Below, piece after piece: positions 22,320 to 33,375 of a DNA stretch of 64,000 nt (position 1 is the first letter of the stretch; every line of letters begins with the position of its first letter). Where the stretch lies: positions 187,177,016 through 187,241,015 of the forward strand of contig OX465597.1 in the NCBI GenBank assembly GCA_950022295.1, read 5' to 3'. Source of the DNA: Bromus sterilis. Its lineage: Eukaryota; Streptophyta; Magnoliopsida; Poales; Poaceae. A program made the translations under genes and the position numbers. The notes beneath the pieces were generated by a model. It searched no databases, was not told where the DNA came from, and was given only the letters and a program-made list of their open reading frames with translations.

Positions 22320-25300
22320 TCCTCCCTTTCTTGAATTGAAGTCGTCCTCGACGGAAGCTCATCATCTTCTCCCAAATAAGGCTTCAAATCTGCAATATTA
22401 AATGTGGGACTAACCCCAAAGGCTGCAGGTAGCTCAAGTTTATATGCATTATCATTAATTTTCTGCAAAACCTTAAAGGGACCATCAGCTCGAGGCATTA
22501 ACTTAGACTTGCGCAAATCAGGAAACCTATCTTTACGTAGATGTAACCAAACAAGATCTCCGGGTTCAAACACAACATGCTTTCGACCCCTATCACCAGC
22601 AAGCTTGTATCTAGCATTCATGCGCTCAATGTTTTCTTTAGTTAACTCATGCATTTTTAATATCAATTCAGCACGTTGCTTAGCATCAAAATTAACCTTC
22701 TCCGAAGATGGAAGAGGTAGCAAATCAATAGGTGCACGAGGTAGAAAACCATAAACAATCTCAAAAGGGCACATTTTAGTGGTAGAATGCAATGAACGAT
22801 TATAAGCAAATTCAATATGAGGTAAACATTCTTCCCACAGTTTCAAGTTACTCTTTAAAACAGCCCTAAGCATAGTAGACAAAGTCCTATTGACTACTTC
22901 AGTTTGTCCATCAGTTTGGGGATGACATGTAGTACTAAAAAGTAGTTTAGTCCCCAACTTAGCCCATAAGCATCTCCAAAAATGGCTAAGAAACTTAGTA
23001 TCACGATCCGAGACAATAGTATTGGGCACACCATGTAAGCGAATAATCTCACGAAAGAATAAATCAGCAACATTAGCAGCATCATCGCTTTTATGACATG
23101 GTATAAAATGTGCCATCTTAGAAAATCTATCCACGACAACAAATATGCTATCCCTCCCATTCTTTGTTCGAGGCAAGCCTAAAACAAAGTCCATGGATAT
23201 GTCCTCCCACGGAACACTAGGTACAGGTAAAGGCATGTATAAACCATGAGGATTGAGTCGTGACTTAGCTTTTTGACATGTAGTGCAGCGAGCAACAAAA
23301 CGCTCAACATCCCGTCTCATCTTTGGCCAAAAGAAATGTGTAGCAAGTACGTCCTCCGTCTTCTTCACGCCAAAGTGTCCCATTAATCCTCCTCCATGCG
23401 CCTCCTGCAACAACAAAAGACGAATAGAGCTAGCTGGAATGCATAGCTTGTTAGAACGGAACACAAATCCATCATTAAGCACAAACTTGTTCCATGTTCT
23501 ACCCTCTCTACAATTCTGCAATACATCTTTAAATTCCGCATCATTTACGTATTGAGCTTTGATTGTCTCTAAACCGAAAATCTTGAAGTCAAGTTGTGAA
23601 AGCATAGTATAACGACGAGACAAAGCATCAGCAATAATATTATCTTTCCCCTTCTTGTGTTTAATGACATAAGGGAAAGTCTCAATAAATTCAACCCACT
23701 TAGCATGTCTACGATTAAGTTTTGCTTGACTTCTTATGTGTTTCAAAGATTCATGATCAGAATGTATAACAAATTCTTTGGGCCATAAATAATGTTGCCA
23801 AGTTTCTAATGTCCGAACAAGAGCATATAATTCCTTATCATAAGTAGAATAGTTCAGACTAGGCCCACTCAATTTTTCAGAAAAGTAAGCAACAGGTTTA
23901 GCATCTTGTAATAACACACCTCCAAAACCAATCCCACTAGCATCGCATTCAAGCTCAAAAGTCTTATTAAAATCAGGAAGTTGGAGCAAAGGAGCATGTG
24001 TTAACTTATCTTTCAATACGGTGAAGGCTTCTTCCTGTGCGGTACCCCAAGTAAAAGGCACATCCTTGCGTGTAAGCTCATTGAGAGGTGCAGCAATGGT
24101 GCTGAAATCTCTCACAAAACGCCTATAGAATCCAGCGAGGCCAAGAAAACTCCTCACTTGTGTGACCGTTTTGGGCTGCGGCCAACTCTCAATCGCGTCG
24201 ATCTTGGCTTTATCAACTTCAATTCCCTGCGGAGTAACAACATAGCCAAGAAACGATACTCGGTCGGTGCAAAAGGTGCACTTCCCAAGGTTACCAAACA
24301 AACGTGCATTACGTAGAGCAATAAAAACAGCACGTAAATGATCCAAATGTTCCTCCAAAGATTTGCTATAAATCAGTATATCATCAAAATAGACTACCAC
24401 AAATCGTCCAATGAAAACACGTAAAACCTCGTTCATTAATCTCATGAAAGTGCTAGGTGCATTAGTTAACCCAAAAGGCATGACTAACCACTCATATAAT
24501 CCAAACTTAGTTTTAAATGCCGTTTTCCATTCATCTCCTAATTTCATGCGAATTTGATGGTATCCACTACGCAAATCAACTTTGGAAAACATGGTAGAGC
24601 CACTTAATTCATCAAGCATATCATCTAACCTAGGAATAGGATGACGATAACGAATAGTAATATTATTAATGGCTCGACAATCAACACACATACGCCATGT
24701 TCCATCCTTTTTAGGCACTAATATAACAGGAACAGCACAAGGACTAAGGGATTCACGTATGTAACCTTTGTCGAGTAGCTCTTGTACTTGACGCTGAATC
24801 TCCTTTGTCTCCTCCGGATTGGTACGGTATGGCGCACGGTTGGGCAGTGAAGCACCGGGAATTAAGTCAATCTGATGCTCAATCCCTCGAATAGGTGGTA
24901 ATCCCGGTGGTACGTCTTGTGGAAAGACGTCAATAAACTCCTGCAAAAGGTCAGTGACAACAGGAGGCAAAGAAGGAGGCAATTCCTCAAATGAAAACAA
25001 AGCTTCTTTGCACACAAAAGCATAGCACACATATTGACTAACATCCAAATCTGAAATATCAACTTTAGTAGCAAGCAAAGTTGGACTAGTCAATTTAATT
25101 TCATTAGACACAGCAGAAGAAGATTTGCTATTAGTCTTATGTTGTTGCTCAAATTCTTTGGCTGCTATCTCATTTTCACTCTTATTTTTCTCCTGTTTAG
25201 CTTTACTAGCTCTAGCAAGATCATCTTTCACAATTTGTTCAGGAGACATAGGAAGTAAAGCAATATTTTTATCCTGATGAACCAGAGTAAACTGATTTGT

Positions 25301-27100
25301 CCTACCATGGTGTACAACATTCCTATCAAATTGCCATGGTCTACCAAGTAAAAGAGAGCATGCTTGCATGGGTACCACATCACAATCAACATAATCAGCA
25401 TATGCAGCAATGCTAAAGTGCACACGAACAGAACGCGTTACCTTAATCTTACCACTATTGTTAAACCACTGAATATAGTACGGATGGGGGTGTGGTCTTG
25501 TGGTGAGAGATAGCTTCTCCACCAACTCCATGCTAGCCAAGTTGTTGCAACTCCCTCCGTCAATGATGATGCGAACCGAACGTTCTTTCACCACTCCCTT
25601 TGTGTGGAACAAATTATGCCTCTGGTTTTGCTCAGCCTTCGTTACCTGCACACTTAACACACGTTGAGCAACCAAACTAGCATATTTATCTGCATCATCA
25701 GGAGCCATATACTCCATATCATGAGCATCATCATGGGCACCCTGTTCCTCATGAGCAATGAGAACTAAAGTCTCCTCATCATAGTCACTCGCTGACTCAT
25801 ACCCACCATCCGCCGTAATAATCATCACACGCTTGGAGGGACAGTCTTTTGCGAAGTGACCTCCACCTTGGCACCTGCGACATTTAATATCACGATCTCG
25901 TGTTTGCCCTGTGGAAGCCATGGATGAAGAAGAACTCGCCGCTGGACCACTCTGTGCACCCTTGAATGGTGGCGCTGACTGTTTTGGTGGCTCCCTGTAA
26001 GAATGAGCGGCTGAAGTAGAGGGTGGAGCAGCAGGACGTGTGGATGTAGAAGGTCCACGCGATGTCCATGATGTATTTCGTCCTGCAGAAAAGTTAGGTC
26101 TCGTAGCGGCCTGTCGATCCTGCACTTCACGTTCAGCTTTACAAGCAAGATGAAACAAACGAGTAATAGTAGCATAGTCCTTGTATTCTAGAATAGTTTG
26201 TATCTCCCTGTTTAAGCCACCTATGAAACGTGCAAACATAGCTTCATTATCCTCTACTAGGCCACATCTAATCAATCCAGTTTGTAATTCTTGATAATAT
26301 TCCTCTACAGAATTTTTTCCTTGTCTCAAACGCTGTAATTTTTGTAGCAATTCACGTTGATAATAAGGAGGAACCCAGCGAGTACGCATAGCATCTTTTA
26401 AAGCAGCCCAAGTAGCTGGAATATTATTAGCATGCAATCTACAATGTTCAGACCACCAAATAGATGCAAAACCCGTGAATTCACAAACAGCAGCAGTAAC
26501 ACGTCTATTCTCAGGATATTGTAAACATGTAAAGCGTTGTTCAGTTTCTAACTCCCAAGTAAGATAAGCATCAGGAATATATCTACCCTCAAACGGCTTA
26601 AGATTCAATTTAAGTTTAGGCACATGCTCATCATCGCGTACCTGAGGGGGTGGTTGGTGTCGACCGTGGCGAATGTTGGGACGTGGACGTCCAGCTGGCT
26701 GTTCATAGGCCGCTTCTTGTTCCACCTCCTCCTCGTAATCACCCTCGTAGTTGTCGTCCTGGCCGACGTCAGAGGCAGCAGCAGCAGTAACTGCAGCAGC
26801 AGCAGGAGCACCAGCAGCTTGGCCGCCCGGAAACAGAATACGTCGTGCACGTCGTGGTGGCGGTGGCTGTGCTGGAGCGGCCGCAGGCTGTATAGGTAAG
26901 CGTGCGAGCAACTCAGTAAACTTGGCGTCGAGCTTGGTGTCGATCATCTTCTCCACACCATCAATCGCCTCTGTAAATCTGTTCTCGATGTCATTCACCT
27001 GTTCAGACATCATTTGTGCAAATTTATCATGTAATGCTTTGTTTGTCATATTCTCCCAATCAGGTGCATCCCGCGCCACTTCATCATGGGATCCTGGCAT
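22013..27100 (-). CDS. CRM3 Gag-Pol polyprotein (intact)
   Basis: 1695 codons from the conserved MPGSHDEV start (an upstream in-frame ATG at 27124 would add eight residues; I prefer the start shared with CRM4). Domains: gag, CCHC knuckle CRRCQGGGHFAKDC, DGGS protease, YFDD reverse transcriptase, RNase H, H-H-C-C finger and D,D-35-E integrase, and the LTR-encoded tail. All motifs that I checked are present and no internal stop breaks the frame. It would supply Gag and enzymes for CRM-family mobilisation in cytoplasmic virus-like particles and integrate in the nucleus. The element itself has lost its 5' LTR promoter, so expression from its own promoter is unlikely. Confidence 0.93.
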   Translation of the reverse strand: MPGSHDEVARDAPDWENMTNKALHDKFAQMMSEQVNDIENRFTEAIDGVEKMIDTKLDAKFTELLARLPIQPAAAPAQPPPPRRARRILFPGGQAAGAPAAAAVTAAAASDVGQDDNYEGDYEEEVEQEAAYEQPAGRPRPNIRHGRHQPPPQVRDDEHVPKLKLNLKPFEGRYIPDAYLTWELETEQRFTCLQYPENRRVTAAVCEFTGFASIWWSEHCRLHANNIPATWAALKDAMRTRWVPPYYQRELLQKLQRLRQGKNSVEEYYQELQTGLIRCGLVEDNEAMFARFIGGLNREIQTILEYKDYATITRLFHLACKAEREVQDRQAATRPNFSAGRNTSWTSRGPSTSTRPAAPPSTSAAHSYREPPKQSAPPFKGAQSGPAASSSSSMASTGQTRDRDIKCRRCQGGGHFAKDCPSKRVMIITADGGYESASDYDEETLVLIAHEEQGAHDDAHDMEYMAPDDADKYASLVAQRVLSVQVTKAEQNQRHNLFHTKGVVKERSVRIIIDGGSCNNLASMELVEKLSLTTRPHPHPYYIQWFNNSGKIKVTRSVRVHFSIAAYADYVDCDVVPMQACSLLLGRPWQFDRNVVHHGRTNQFTLVHQDKNIALLPMSPEQIVKDDLARASKAKQEKNKSENEIAAKEFEQQHKTNSKSSSAVSNEIKLTSPTLLATKVDISDLDVSQYVCYAFVCKEALFSFEELPPSLPPVVTDLLQEFIDVFPQDVPPGLPPIRGIEHQIDLIPGASLPNRAPYRTNPEETKEIQRQVQELLDKGYIRESLSPCAVPVILVPKKDGTWRMCVDCRAINNITIRYRHPIPRLDDMLDELSGSTMFSKVDLRSGYHQIRMKLGDEWKTAFKTKFGLYEWLVMPFGLTNAPSTFMRLMNEVLRVFIGRFVVVYFDDILIYSKSLEEHLDHLRAVFIALRNARLFGNLGKCTFCTDRVSFLGYVVTPQGIEVDKAKIDAIESWPQPKTVTQVRSFLGLAGFYRRFVRDFSTIAAPLNELTRKDVPFTWGTAQEEAFTVLKDKLTHAPLLQLPDFNKTFELECDASGIGFGGVLLQDAKPVAYFSEKLSGPSLNYSTYDKELYALVRTLETWQHYLWPKEFVIHSDHESLKHIRSQAKLNRRHAKWVEFIETFPYVIKHKKGKDNIIADALSRRYTMLSQLDFKIFGLETIKAQYVNDAEFKDVLQNCREGRTWNKFVLNDGFVFRSNKLCIPASSIRLLLLQEAHGGGLMGHFGVKKTEDVLATHFFWPKMRRDVERFVARCTTCQKAKSRLNPHGLYMPLPVPSVPWEDISMDFVLGLPRTKNGRDSIFVVVDRFSKMAHFIPCHKSDDAANVADLFFREIIRLHGVPNTIVSDRDTKFLSHFWRCLWAKLGTKLLFSTTCHPQTDGQTEVVNRTLSTMLRAVLKSNLKLWEECLPHIEFAYNRSLHSTTKMCPFEIVYGFLPRAPIDLLPLPSSEKVNFDAKQRAELILKMHELTKENIERMNARYKLAGDRGRKHVVFEPGDLVWLHLRKDRFPDLRKSKLMPRADGPFKVLQKINDNAYKLELPAAFGVSPTFNIADLKPYLGEDDELPSRTTSIQEREDDEDIPTNVTPISSPTTHIGPVTRARARQLNYQVLSFLANPSIVHEHMILPKLDTFVLLMNEGPSMDKKDGHWSGIKHGEEGARAGKDSGASSDDYRTLKPP

Positions 27101-27702
27101 GGTTAGCAGAAATAGAAAACACACAGAAGTATGATCCTACTTCGACTAAGGGGATGTGGGGTGGTGGAAAGCACAAATCCGTCAAGCTTTTCTTCAGTTC
27201 TTACCGATTCTTACCTAGCAGCAGGTGGGGATGTACAACCAACGGGTCAAAACTCTCAGAGATGTGGTAGAGCGATGGCCAGGAGGTGTCAACCGCACGA
27301 AGTAGAATATATGTGGAGCTGTAGGTAGGTTTGACAAATATGGTAGCAAAAAGCTCAACAGTAATCAAAACAGAGATGCAAAGTTGAATAAACACTCAAC
27401 GTCGGTACTGTGCTGATCCTAGGCTAGACCGTACTAGAGACGCGAGCCTAAAACACCAACGAAAGCACGGCGCGGCACGTAACAACTGTGAAGCACACTC
27501 TGAATTATTATTATTTTTTTATTTTTTTTTTTTTGGCGATGCGGGACTGCGGGGGCTGAAAAAGTGCGAAAAAATCACTATGGTGGCGAACGTCTCAAAA
27601 CGAGTTTCTGGACCTAAGGAACGTATGGGCACGAAATTTTTTTACCCCTGAAATTTCTGGCCTAAAAACTGCTCTGGAAAGCGTGCCAGACTACAAGTTA
27701 GG

Positions 27703-28232
27703 TCTGGATGTAGAAGCTCCACGCGATGTCCATGATGTATTTCGTCCTGCAGAAAAGTTAGGTCTCGTAGCGGCCTGTCGATCCTGCACTTCACGTTCAG
27801 CTTTACAAGCAAGATGAAACAAACGAGTGATAGTAGCAAAGTCCTTGTATTCTAGAATAGTTTGTATCTCCCTGTTTAAGCCACCCATAAAACGTGCAAG
27901 CATAGCTTCATTATCCTCTACTAGGCCACATCTAATCAATCCAGTTTGTAATTCTTGATAATATTCCTCTACAGAATTTTTTCCTTGTCTCAAACGCTGT
28001 AATTTTTGTAACAATTCACGTTGATAATAAGGAGGAACCCAGCGAGTACGCATAGCATCTTTTAAAGCAGCCCAAGTAGTTGGAATATTATTAGCATGCA
28101 ATCTACAATGTTCAGACCACCAAATAGATGCAAAGCCCGTGAATTCACAAACAGCAGCAGTAACACGTCTATTCTCAGGATATTGTAAACATGTAAAACG
28201 TTGTTCAGTTTCTAACTCCCAAGTAAGATAAG
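27703..28232 (-). pseudogene. Inverted CRM2 gag fragment
   Basis: Minus-strand gag sequence from LTWELET through the NNIPTTWAAL and EEYYQELQTG blocks to the TSWTSRGAS region. It begins exactly one 5-bp duplication after the point where plus-strand CRM2 gag stops. Diagnostic variants match CRM1/CRM2 gag (PTTWAAL, KDFATI, SRGAS) and not CRM3 (PATWAAL, KDYATI, SRGPS). About 11 bp of filler at 27692-27702 joins it to the truncated CRM3 leader. Confidence 0.85.
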
Positions 28233-29148
28233 TGATGAGGACATCCCTACTAATGTTACACCCATACCCTCACCAACTACACATACTGGACCAGTTACTA
28301 GAGCACGTGCACGTCAACTAAATTATCAGGTACTTTCGTTTCTTGCGAATCCTTCTATTGTTCATGAACATATGATGCTGCCTAAATTAGATACTTTTGT
28401 TTTGGTTATGAATGAAGGACCTAGCATGGACAAGAAGGACGGTCATTGGAGCGGGATCAAGAATGGAGAAGAAGGTGCGCGCGGGGGAAAGTACAGTGGA
28501 GCTTCCAGTGGGGATTTTCGCACGTTGAAGCCACCATAAGGCATGCATGAAGGCTTGGACGGAATACACGAGATGCCACTTCATTATTTTCGTCCAAGAG
28601 CAATTATAGGTGCTGCGTCACCTTAATATTGGGCTGGGCCCATGTAATTTCGAAATACCACATTATAGGCAGTTTTTAGAGTCCGTATGTGTGGGGAAAC
28701 CGAGTTAGGGTTGTTTTCGGACCCCACCTCCAAGGGGTCACGAAAATCCCCTCTGTTCCCCCATATATACAGCCCTTAGGGCGTCGTTTAGACTTGGGTT
28801 TTAATTAGATTTAAGTTAGCCATAGCCGCAACTTCGAGCTCTTCGTTTGTGTCATCCGACCAGGCCAAGACCTTATTGGAACCCCAACTTTCGTAATCAT
28901 TCATCTTATATTCGCAATATCCAGATTGCAATTCTTAGTTCTTGCTTGTTCTTCGATTGCTTGCAGGAATTAGACCTTCGTGGTCAGGTTGATCGTGCAT
29001 CCGCGGGATCAATAACCTCTCGGAGTTGGTTTAGCGATCGCTAAGGCGCAACGTCTTCGCACGTTCGTAGTCGGATCGTGAAAGTTGCCTCCACCATAAT
29101 CGATCTCCACCATCTCATCGAAACATCGGGACACCTTCGCCTCTATCA
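28233..29148 (+). repeat. CRM2 3' LTR
   Basis: 916 bp and almost identical to 18832-19747; the one difference I noticed is near 29128 (CATCGGG against CATCGAG). It is preceded by ATAAG from the inverted gag instead of a polypurine tract, and followed by CACGT. Confidence 0.9.
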
Positions 29149-29153
29149 CACGT

Positions 29154-29571
29154 GCTATATATATGAACATCAAATGTCATATAATGTAAATGAATCAAAT
29201 CATGGATATTATGCTACCGATATGTGAGCATATAAAAATTCAAGGCCCCGAAGCACGCCGAAGTCGACGACAACAAGGAGGAAGACTTTTCTTTTTATAT
29301 TTTGTAGTCTTCTTTTTATTTCTACATTTTGTAGTACTCATATGTTGAAATGCCATGTAATAGCTATGTTGGAATTTTTAAGCAAGGGTTTTTTCTCCAG
29401 AGATGTAATTAACAGTTCTTTTATGTATATGTAAGAGTTCTAAAAATTAAGTACCTGCAATGTTTGATATCTCTTTTATGTTATGCATTTTTGCATTGAA
29501 ATTATACTATATGTCTCTATGACGTGGATGCGTTAGTATTATCTTTCTATCGCCCCATTTTCCCGTCATCA
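29154..29571 (+). repeat. LARD 5' LTR, segment 3 (3' end)
   Basis: Colinear with 42557-42980 of the 3' LTR, ending CCCGTCATCA. Sequence identity between the two LTR copies stops exactly here, which fixes the LTR/internal boundary. Confidence 0.82.
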
Positions 29572-29624
29572 GATTCTGCACGCTCAGTGGGACGTATTTC
29601 TCCCCTCATCTTGGAAATTCCAAC

Positions 29625-32113
29625 ATGGCATACAAACATATGAGTTTTGACAATATATCTGCCTCCCAAATGATAGAGGCGAAGGTGTCCCGATGTTTCG
29701 ATGAGATTGTGTAGATCGATTATGGTGGAGACGACTTTCACGATCCGACTACGAACGTGCGAAGACGTTGCGCCTTAGCGATCGCTAAACCAACTCCGAG
29801 AGGTTATTGATCCCGCGGATGCACGATCAACCTGACCACGAAGGTCTAATTCCTGCAAGCAATCGAAGAACAGGCAAGAACTAAGAATTGCAATCTGGAT
29901 ATTGCGAATATAAGATGAATGATTACGAAAGTTGGGGTTCCAATGAGGTCTTGGCCTGGTCGGATGACACAAACGAAGAGCTCGAAGTTGCGGCTATGGC
30001 TAACTTAAATCTAATTAAAACCCAAGTCTAAACGACGCCCTAAGGGCTGTATATATGGGGGAACAGAGGGGATTTTCGTGACCCCTTGGAGGTGGGGTCC
30101 GAAAACAACCCTAACTCGGTTTCCCCACACATACGGACTCTAAAAACAGCTTATAATGTGGTATTTCGAAATTACATGGGCCCAGCCCAATATTAAGGTG
30201 ACGCAGCACCTATAATTGCTCTTGGACGAAAATAATGAAGTGGCATCTCGTGTATTTCGTCTAAGCCTTCATGCATGCCTTATGGTGGCTTCAAAGTGCG
30301 AAAATCCCCACTGGAAGCTCCATTGTTCTTCCCCGCGCGCGCACCTTCTTCTCCATGCTTGATCCCACTCCAATGACCGTCCTTCTTGTCCATGCTAGGT
30401 CCTTCATTCATAAGCAAAACAAAAGTATCTAATTTAGGCAGCATCATTTGTTCATGAACATTAGAAGGATTCGCAAGAAATGAAAGTACCTGATAATTTA
30501 GTTGACGTGCACGTGCTCTAGTAACTGGTCCAGTATGTGTAGTTGGTGAAGATGTGGGTGTAACATTAGTAGAGATGTCCTCATCACCAAATATATGGTG
30601 GTATGAGAAAACTAACATATGGTTTTTCTCCAGAAGGTATGGGACGTTAGGTGCTGCAGTCCATGACACTGCGTATTGGAGACATTTGGCTTGATGTGCC
30701 CATTGACCCATGTGTGGCTTCAGTGGATATGCATACTATGACTGCACCATTAACTGAACTTGACCAAGAAAAAGAAGTCTACTCTTCATCTAAGGATGGG
30801 TTCATGCTCCCACTTCCAAATTCAGTCATGCGAAGTAAGAGGGCGGGCAAAAATGCTATAGCTGCTGACTTTGTGACTTCTTTAGTTCAAACTTCATATG
30901 TGGAGGAAGCTGTTGTAGGAGTAGGATCGCCATCACATGAACAATTGAAACGCCAAGAAAAATAAATAGTGCCAGAAAAATATGGAATTCCCGCACTTGC
31001 ATACAAAGGAGAAAAGAAGACAATGGATAAGCTTCGCATTGCGAAACATGTGAATGGGGGCAACATATTATTGCCCTCCCCATCACTTCCACAAGTAAGG
31101 GAAGCAAAGATGCATAGCAAAGTCCCAGCTGACAGTCCAAAGACTATTCTTGCGCTGGTCGATAAATCCAATGAAGAATTCTCTGAGGCGGTTGACAAGT
31201 TTCACTTTGAATGCAAGGAAGTGTACCCCAACTACAATGTATATGAGAAAGGTGATATGAACCTAACATCAGCATTGTCAAATCCTTTATCATCGTGAAC
31301 ACCCATTGCATGTGATATCACAAATGGTTCATTTGATCCGGTGTGCAATCAACATCGGCGAACAGTTGTTGGCCATATCAAGGTTCGCATATCAAAGTCG
31401 GGAAAGTCCGCGTCCAATTCCCTAGGAGTGTGGACAAAAATCATCCAGATCGCCTTTTCCGTATCAAAAAGGGCGGTATAAGAATTCATACAACGGTGAG
31501 GAGCAACCCTTCAACGGTTGTGGCCTTCATTCGATTCATCTGGAAAAAGTATCTTAATCATGCCAAGTTGCGTGTTGTCGGCCTTGACTGTGAGTATACT
31601 AGATATGTCAAAAGCAAAGAGTGTAAGAAGCTTCCACCCGTGCAGCAAATTGCCCTCTTGAATCAAGAGCCACAACGCGCCGTTGTCCTACAACTTTGTG
31701 TGGGTAAGCACTGCCTGATTTACTAGCTATACCAGGCTTATGCCAGGAGTTTTATCCCCCCGCTCCTCCGCAGATTCTTGAAAAATGACACAATAGAATT
31801 TGCGGGTTCCTCCATCGCCTATGGCAACAAAAAGCTTGAGTTCTATAACTTTTGTATTGGGAAAACAATTGAAGTGCAGGGACTAGGTGTCAAGTTTCGT
31901 AATCAAAAAGAAGGAAACTTGGCTTCATTGGAGAATCTGGCAAAGAAGGTTGCAAAAATAAATCTTAACAAAGACAAAAGCATCACTACAAGTGAGTGGG
32001 AGAAGTTTGACCTGGACCATGACCAAGTCAAGTATGCATGTTTGGATGCCTATGCTTGCTTCGGGGTCTATAGGGGACATTCCAACATAACCGGTTATCT
32101 TAGAACCCGTTGA
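29625..32113 (+). pseudogene. LARD internal ORF with DEDDy 3'-5' exonuclease-like domain (broken)
   Basis: A long frame starting at ATG 29625, only 54 bp after the LTR, interrupted by a CRM solo LTR (removing LTR plus one duplication, 921 bp, keeps the frame). Stops at 30648-30650 (TAG), 30963-30965 (TAA) and after 31298, then a frame change. The C-terminal part (31343-32113) resembles WRN-exonuclease-like DEDDy proteins: RIHTTV, then VGLDCEYT (Exo I D and E), VVLQLCVG, and KYACLDAYACFGVY (Exo III Y-x3-D). A TAG at 31724 splits the domain. By my alignment the Exo II aspartate is replaced (IAYGNKKL). Such enzymes remove nucleotides from DNA or RNA 3' ends. No introns are evident. Whether it is a captured host gene or an ORF native to this family is unknown. 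Confidence 0.7.
29671..30586 (-). mobile_element. CRM solo LTR, TSD CCAAA
   Basis: 916 bp, on the plus strand TGATAGAGGC to CCTCATCA, flanked by perfect CCAAA (29666-29670 and 30587-30591). No internal CRM sequence remains, so it is a solo LTR from unequal recombination. It sits inside the exonuclease-like ORF. Confidence 0.92.
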
Positions 32114-32430
32114 AATGTTTGTCCCATAGTGAAATATGAGACAATAGGTTGTTGAGTCTTTATCAAAGGAAAATATGTACACAACCATTGTTTCTTTATA
32201 CCATGGTTATACCGAATTTAGCAGGATTTTTTTGTCACACAATGTCTCAGGAAAATGAATGTATTTTTTTGGATGATCATACTTTGTTCTTGCAAGAAGT
32301 CAGTGCAATCACCCAGATAAATAAAGTGTAGATTTTGCACTAGTACTTGCACTAGAAATGATGCTACATTACATGTTGGAATATACTGTGAACTCATATT
32401 CTCTGTGTCTGAAGTGTGGAGACACTAAAT
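32114..32430 (+). other. LARD internal, non-coding
   Basis: AT-rich sequence after the exonuclease-like ORF; I see no motif or reading frame here. Confidence 0.5.
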
Positions 32431-33375
32431 GAATGACCAAATTCACTCTTTGCCATTACGAGTCTAAACTAAGGCAGCTAAGAAAATATCACTCCTTGTC
32501 CTTAGGAGTCTAAACTGAGGCAGTCAAGAAAATATAACCCCTTGCCCTCACGATTCTAATCTAAGGAAAGCACAAAATATTACTCCATGCCCTCATGAGT
32601 CTAAACTGAGGCAAACCAAAAATATTACTCCATGCCCTCATGAGTCTTAATTGAGGCACACTAAATTCCCACTCCTTGCCCTTACGAGTCTAAACTGAGG
32701 CAGCCCTAAAAAAATAATCCATGCCCTCATGAGTCTAAACTGAGGCAAACCAAAAATATTGCTCCATGCCCTCATGAGTCTAAACTGAGGCACACTAAAT
32801 TACCACTCCTGTCCCTTAAGAGTCTAAACTGAGGCAGCCCTAAAAAATACTCCATGCCCTCATGAATCTAAACTGAGGCACCCCAAAAATATACTCCATA
32901 CCTTCATGACTATAAACTAGGCACATATAAACAAAAATCCTACTCCTAACCCTCACGAGTCTAAACTGAGGCACCCAAAAAAATACTCCATGCCCTCATG
33001 AGTCTAAACTGAGGCAAAAGATCCACTCCACACCCTCATGAGTATAAACTGGGGAACATATACAAAATCCACTGCACACCCTCATGAGTATAAACTAGGG
33101 CACATATACAAAATCATGAGTAAAAACCGGGGCAAATAAAAAAATATACTCGACACTCTCATGAGTATAATATACTCCATCGCTACACGAGTATAGACAT
33201 GAGCACACACACAAAAAGAAACTCCAACAACTTACGAGTCTAAACCATGGCATCCAAAATAAAAAATATAACTCCCACAACTTACGAGTCTAAACTATGG
33301 CATCCAAAATAAAATAAAGTAAACATATAACTCCAATGACTTACGAGTCTAAATTGTGGCATTGCAATTAATAAA
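32431..33375 (+). repeat. LARD hairpin array c (internal)
   Basis: About 20 units of 40-50 bp with core ACTCCATGCCCTCATGAGT followed by CTAAACTGAGGC and an A-rich linker. The core is an inverted repeat ACTC...GAGT with an ~11-nt loop, the same architecture as LTR array b but with a different loop and tail. The units toward the right end become divergent (ACTCCAACAACTTACGAGT). Confidence 0.85.

Larger units (their letters stand above)
21404..27691 (-). mobile_element. CRM3: minus-strand CRM element lacking its 5' LTR
   Basis: 3' LTR at 21404-22319 (916 bp), intact Gag-Pol 22013-27100, and leader to about 27691, where homology stops at the A tract. The 5' LTR and primer site are missing. The insertion point in CRM2 gag is marked by CTTAT at 21399-21403, and the matching ATAAG (its reverse complement) sits at 28228-28232 next to the CRM2 3' LTR. 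The LTR belongs to a subtype shared with CRM4 (for example GAGCTCGTGCACG where CRM1/2 have GAGCACGTGCACG). Confidence 0.85.
18832..29148 (+). mobile_element. CRM2 composite: CRM element with nested CRM3, inversion and deletion
   Basis: Outer CRM element with plus-strand LTRs at 18832-19747 and 28233-29148 (916 bp each, about one difference seen by eye), flanked by perfect CACGT (18827-18831 and 29149-29153). The interior is abnormal: leader and first 180 gag codons in plus orientation to 21403, then a minus-strand CRM3, then a minus-strand gag fragment (27703-28232) abutting the plus-strand 3' LTR. The rest of CRM2 pol is missing. The gag piece carries CRM2/CRM1-type variants rather than CRM3-type ones, so it is CRM2's own gag turned round. 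Confidence 0.85.

Noticed and set aside
32431..33375. Regular repeats resembling a CRISPR array
   Set aside because: Units are imperfect, linkers are A-rich and not unique spacers, there are no cas genes, and the sequence is plant DNA.
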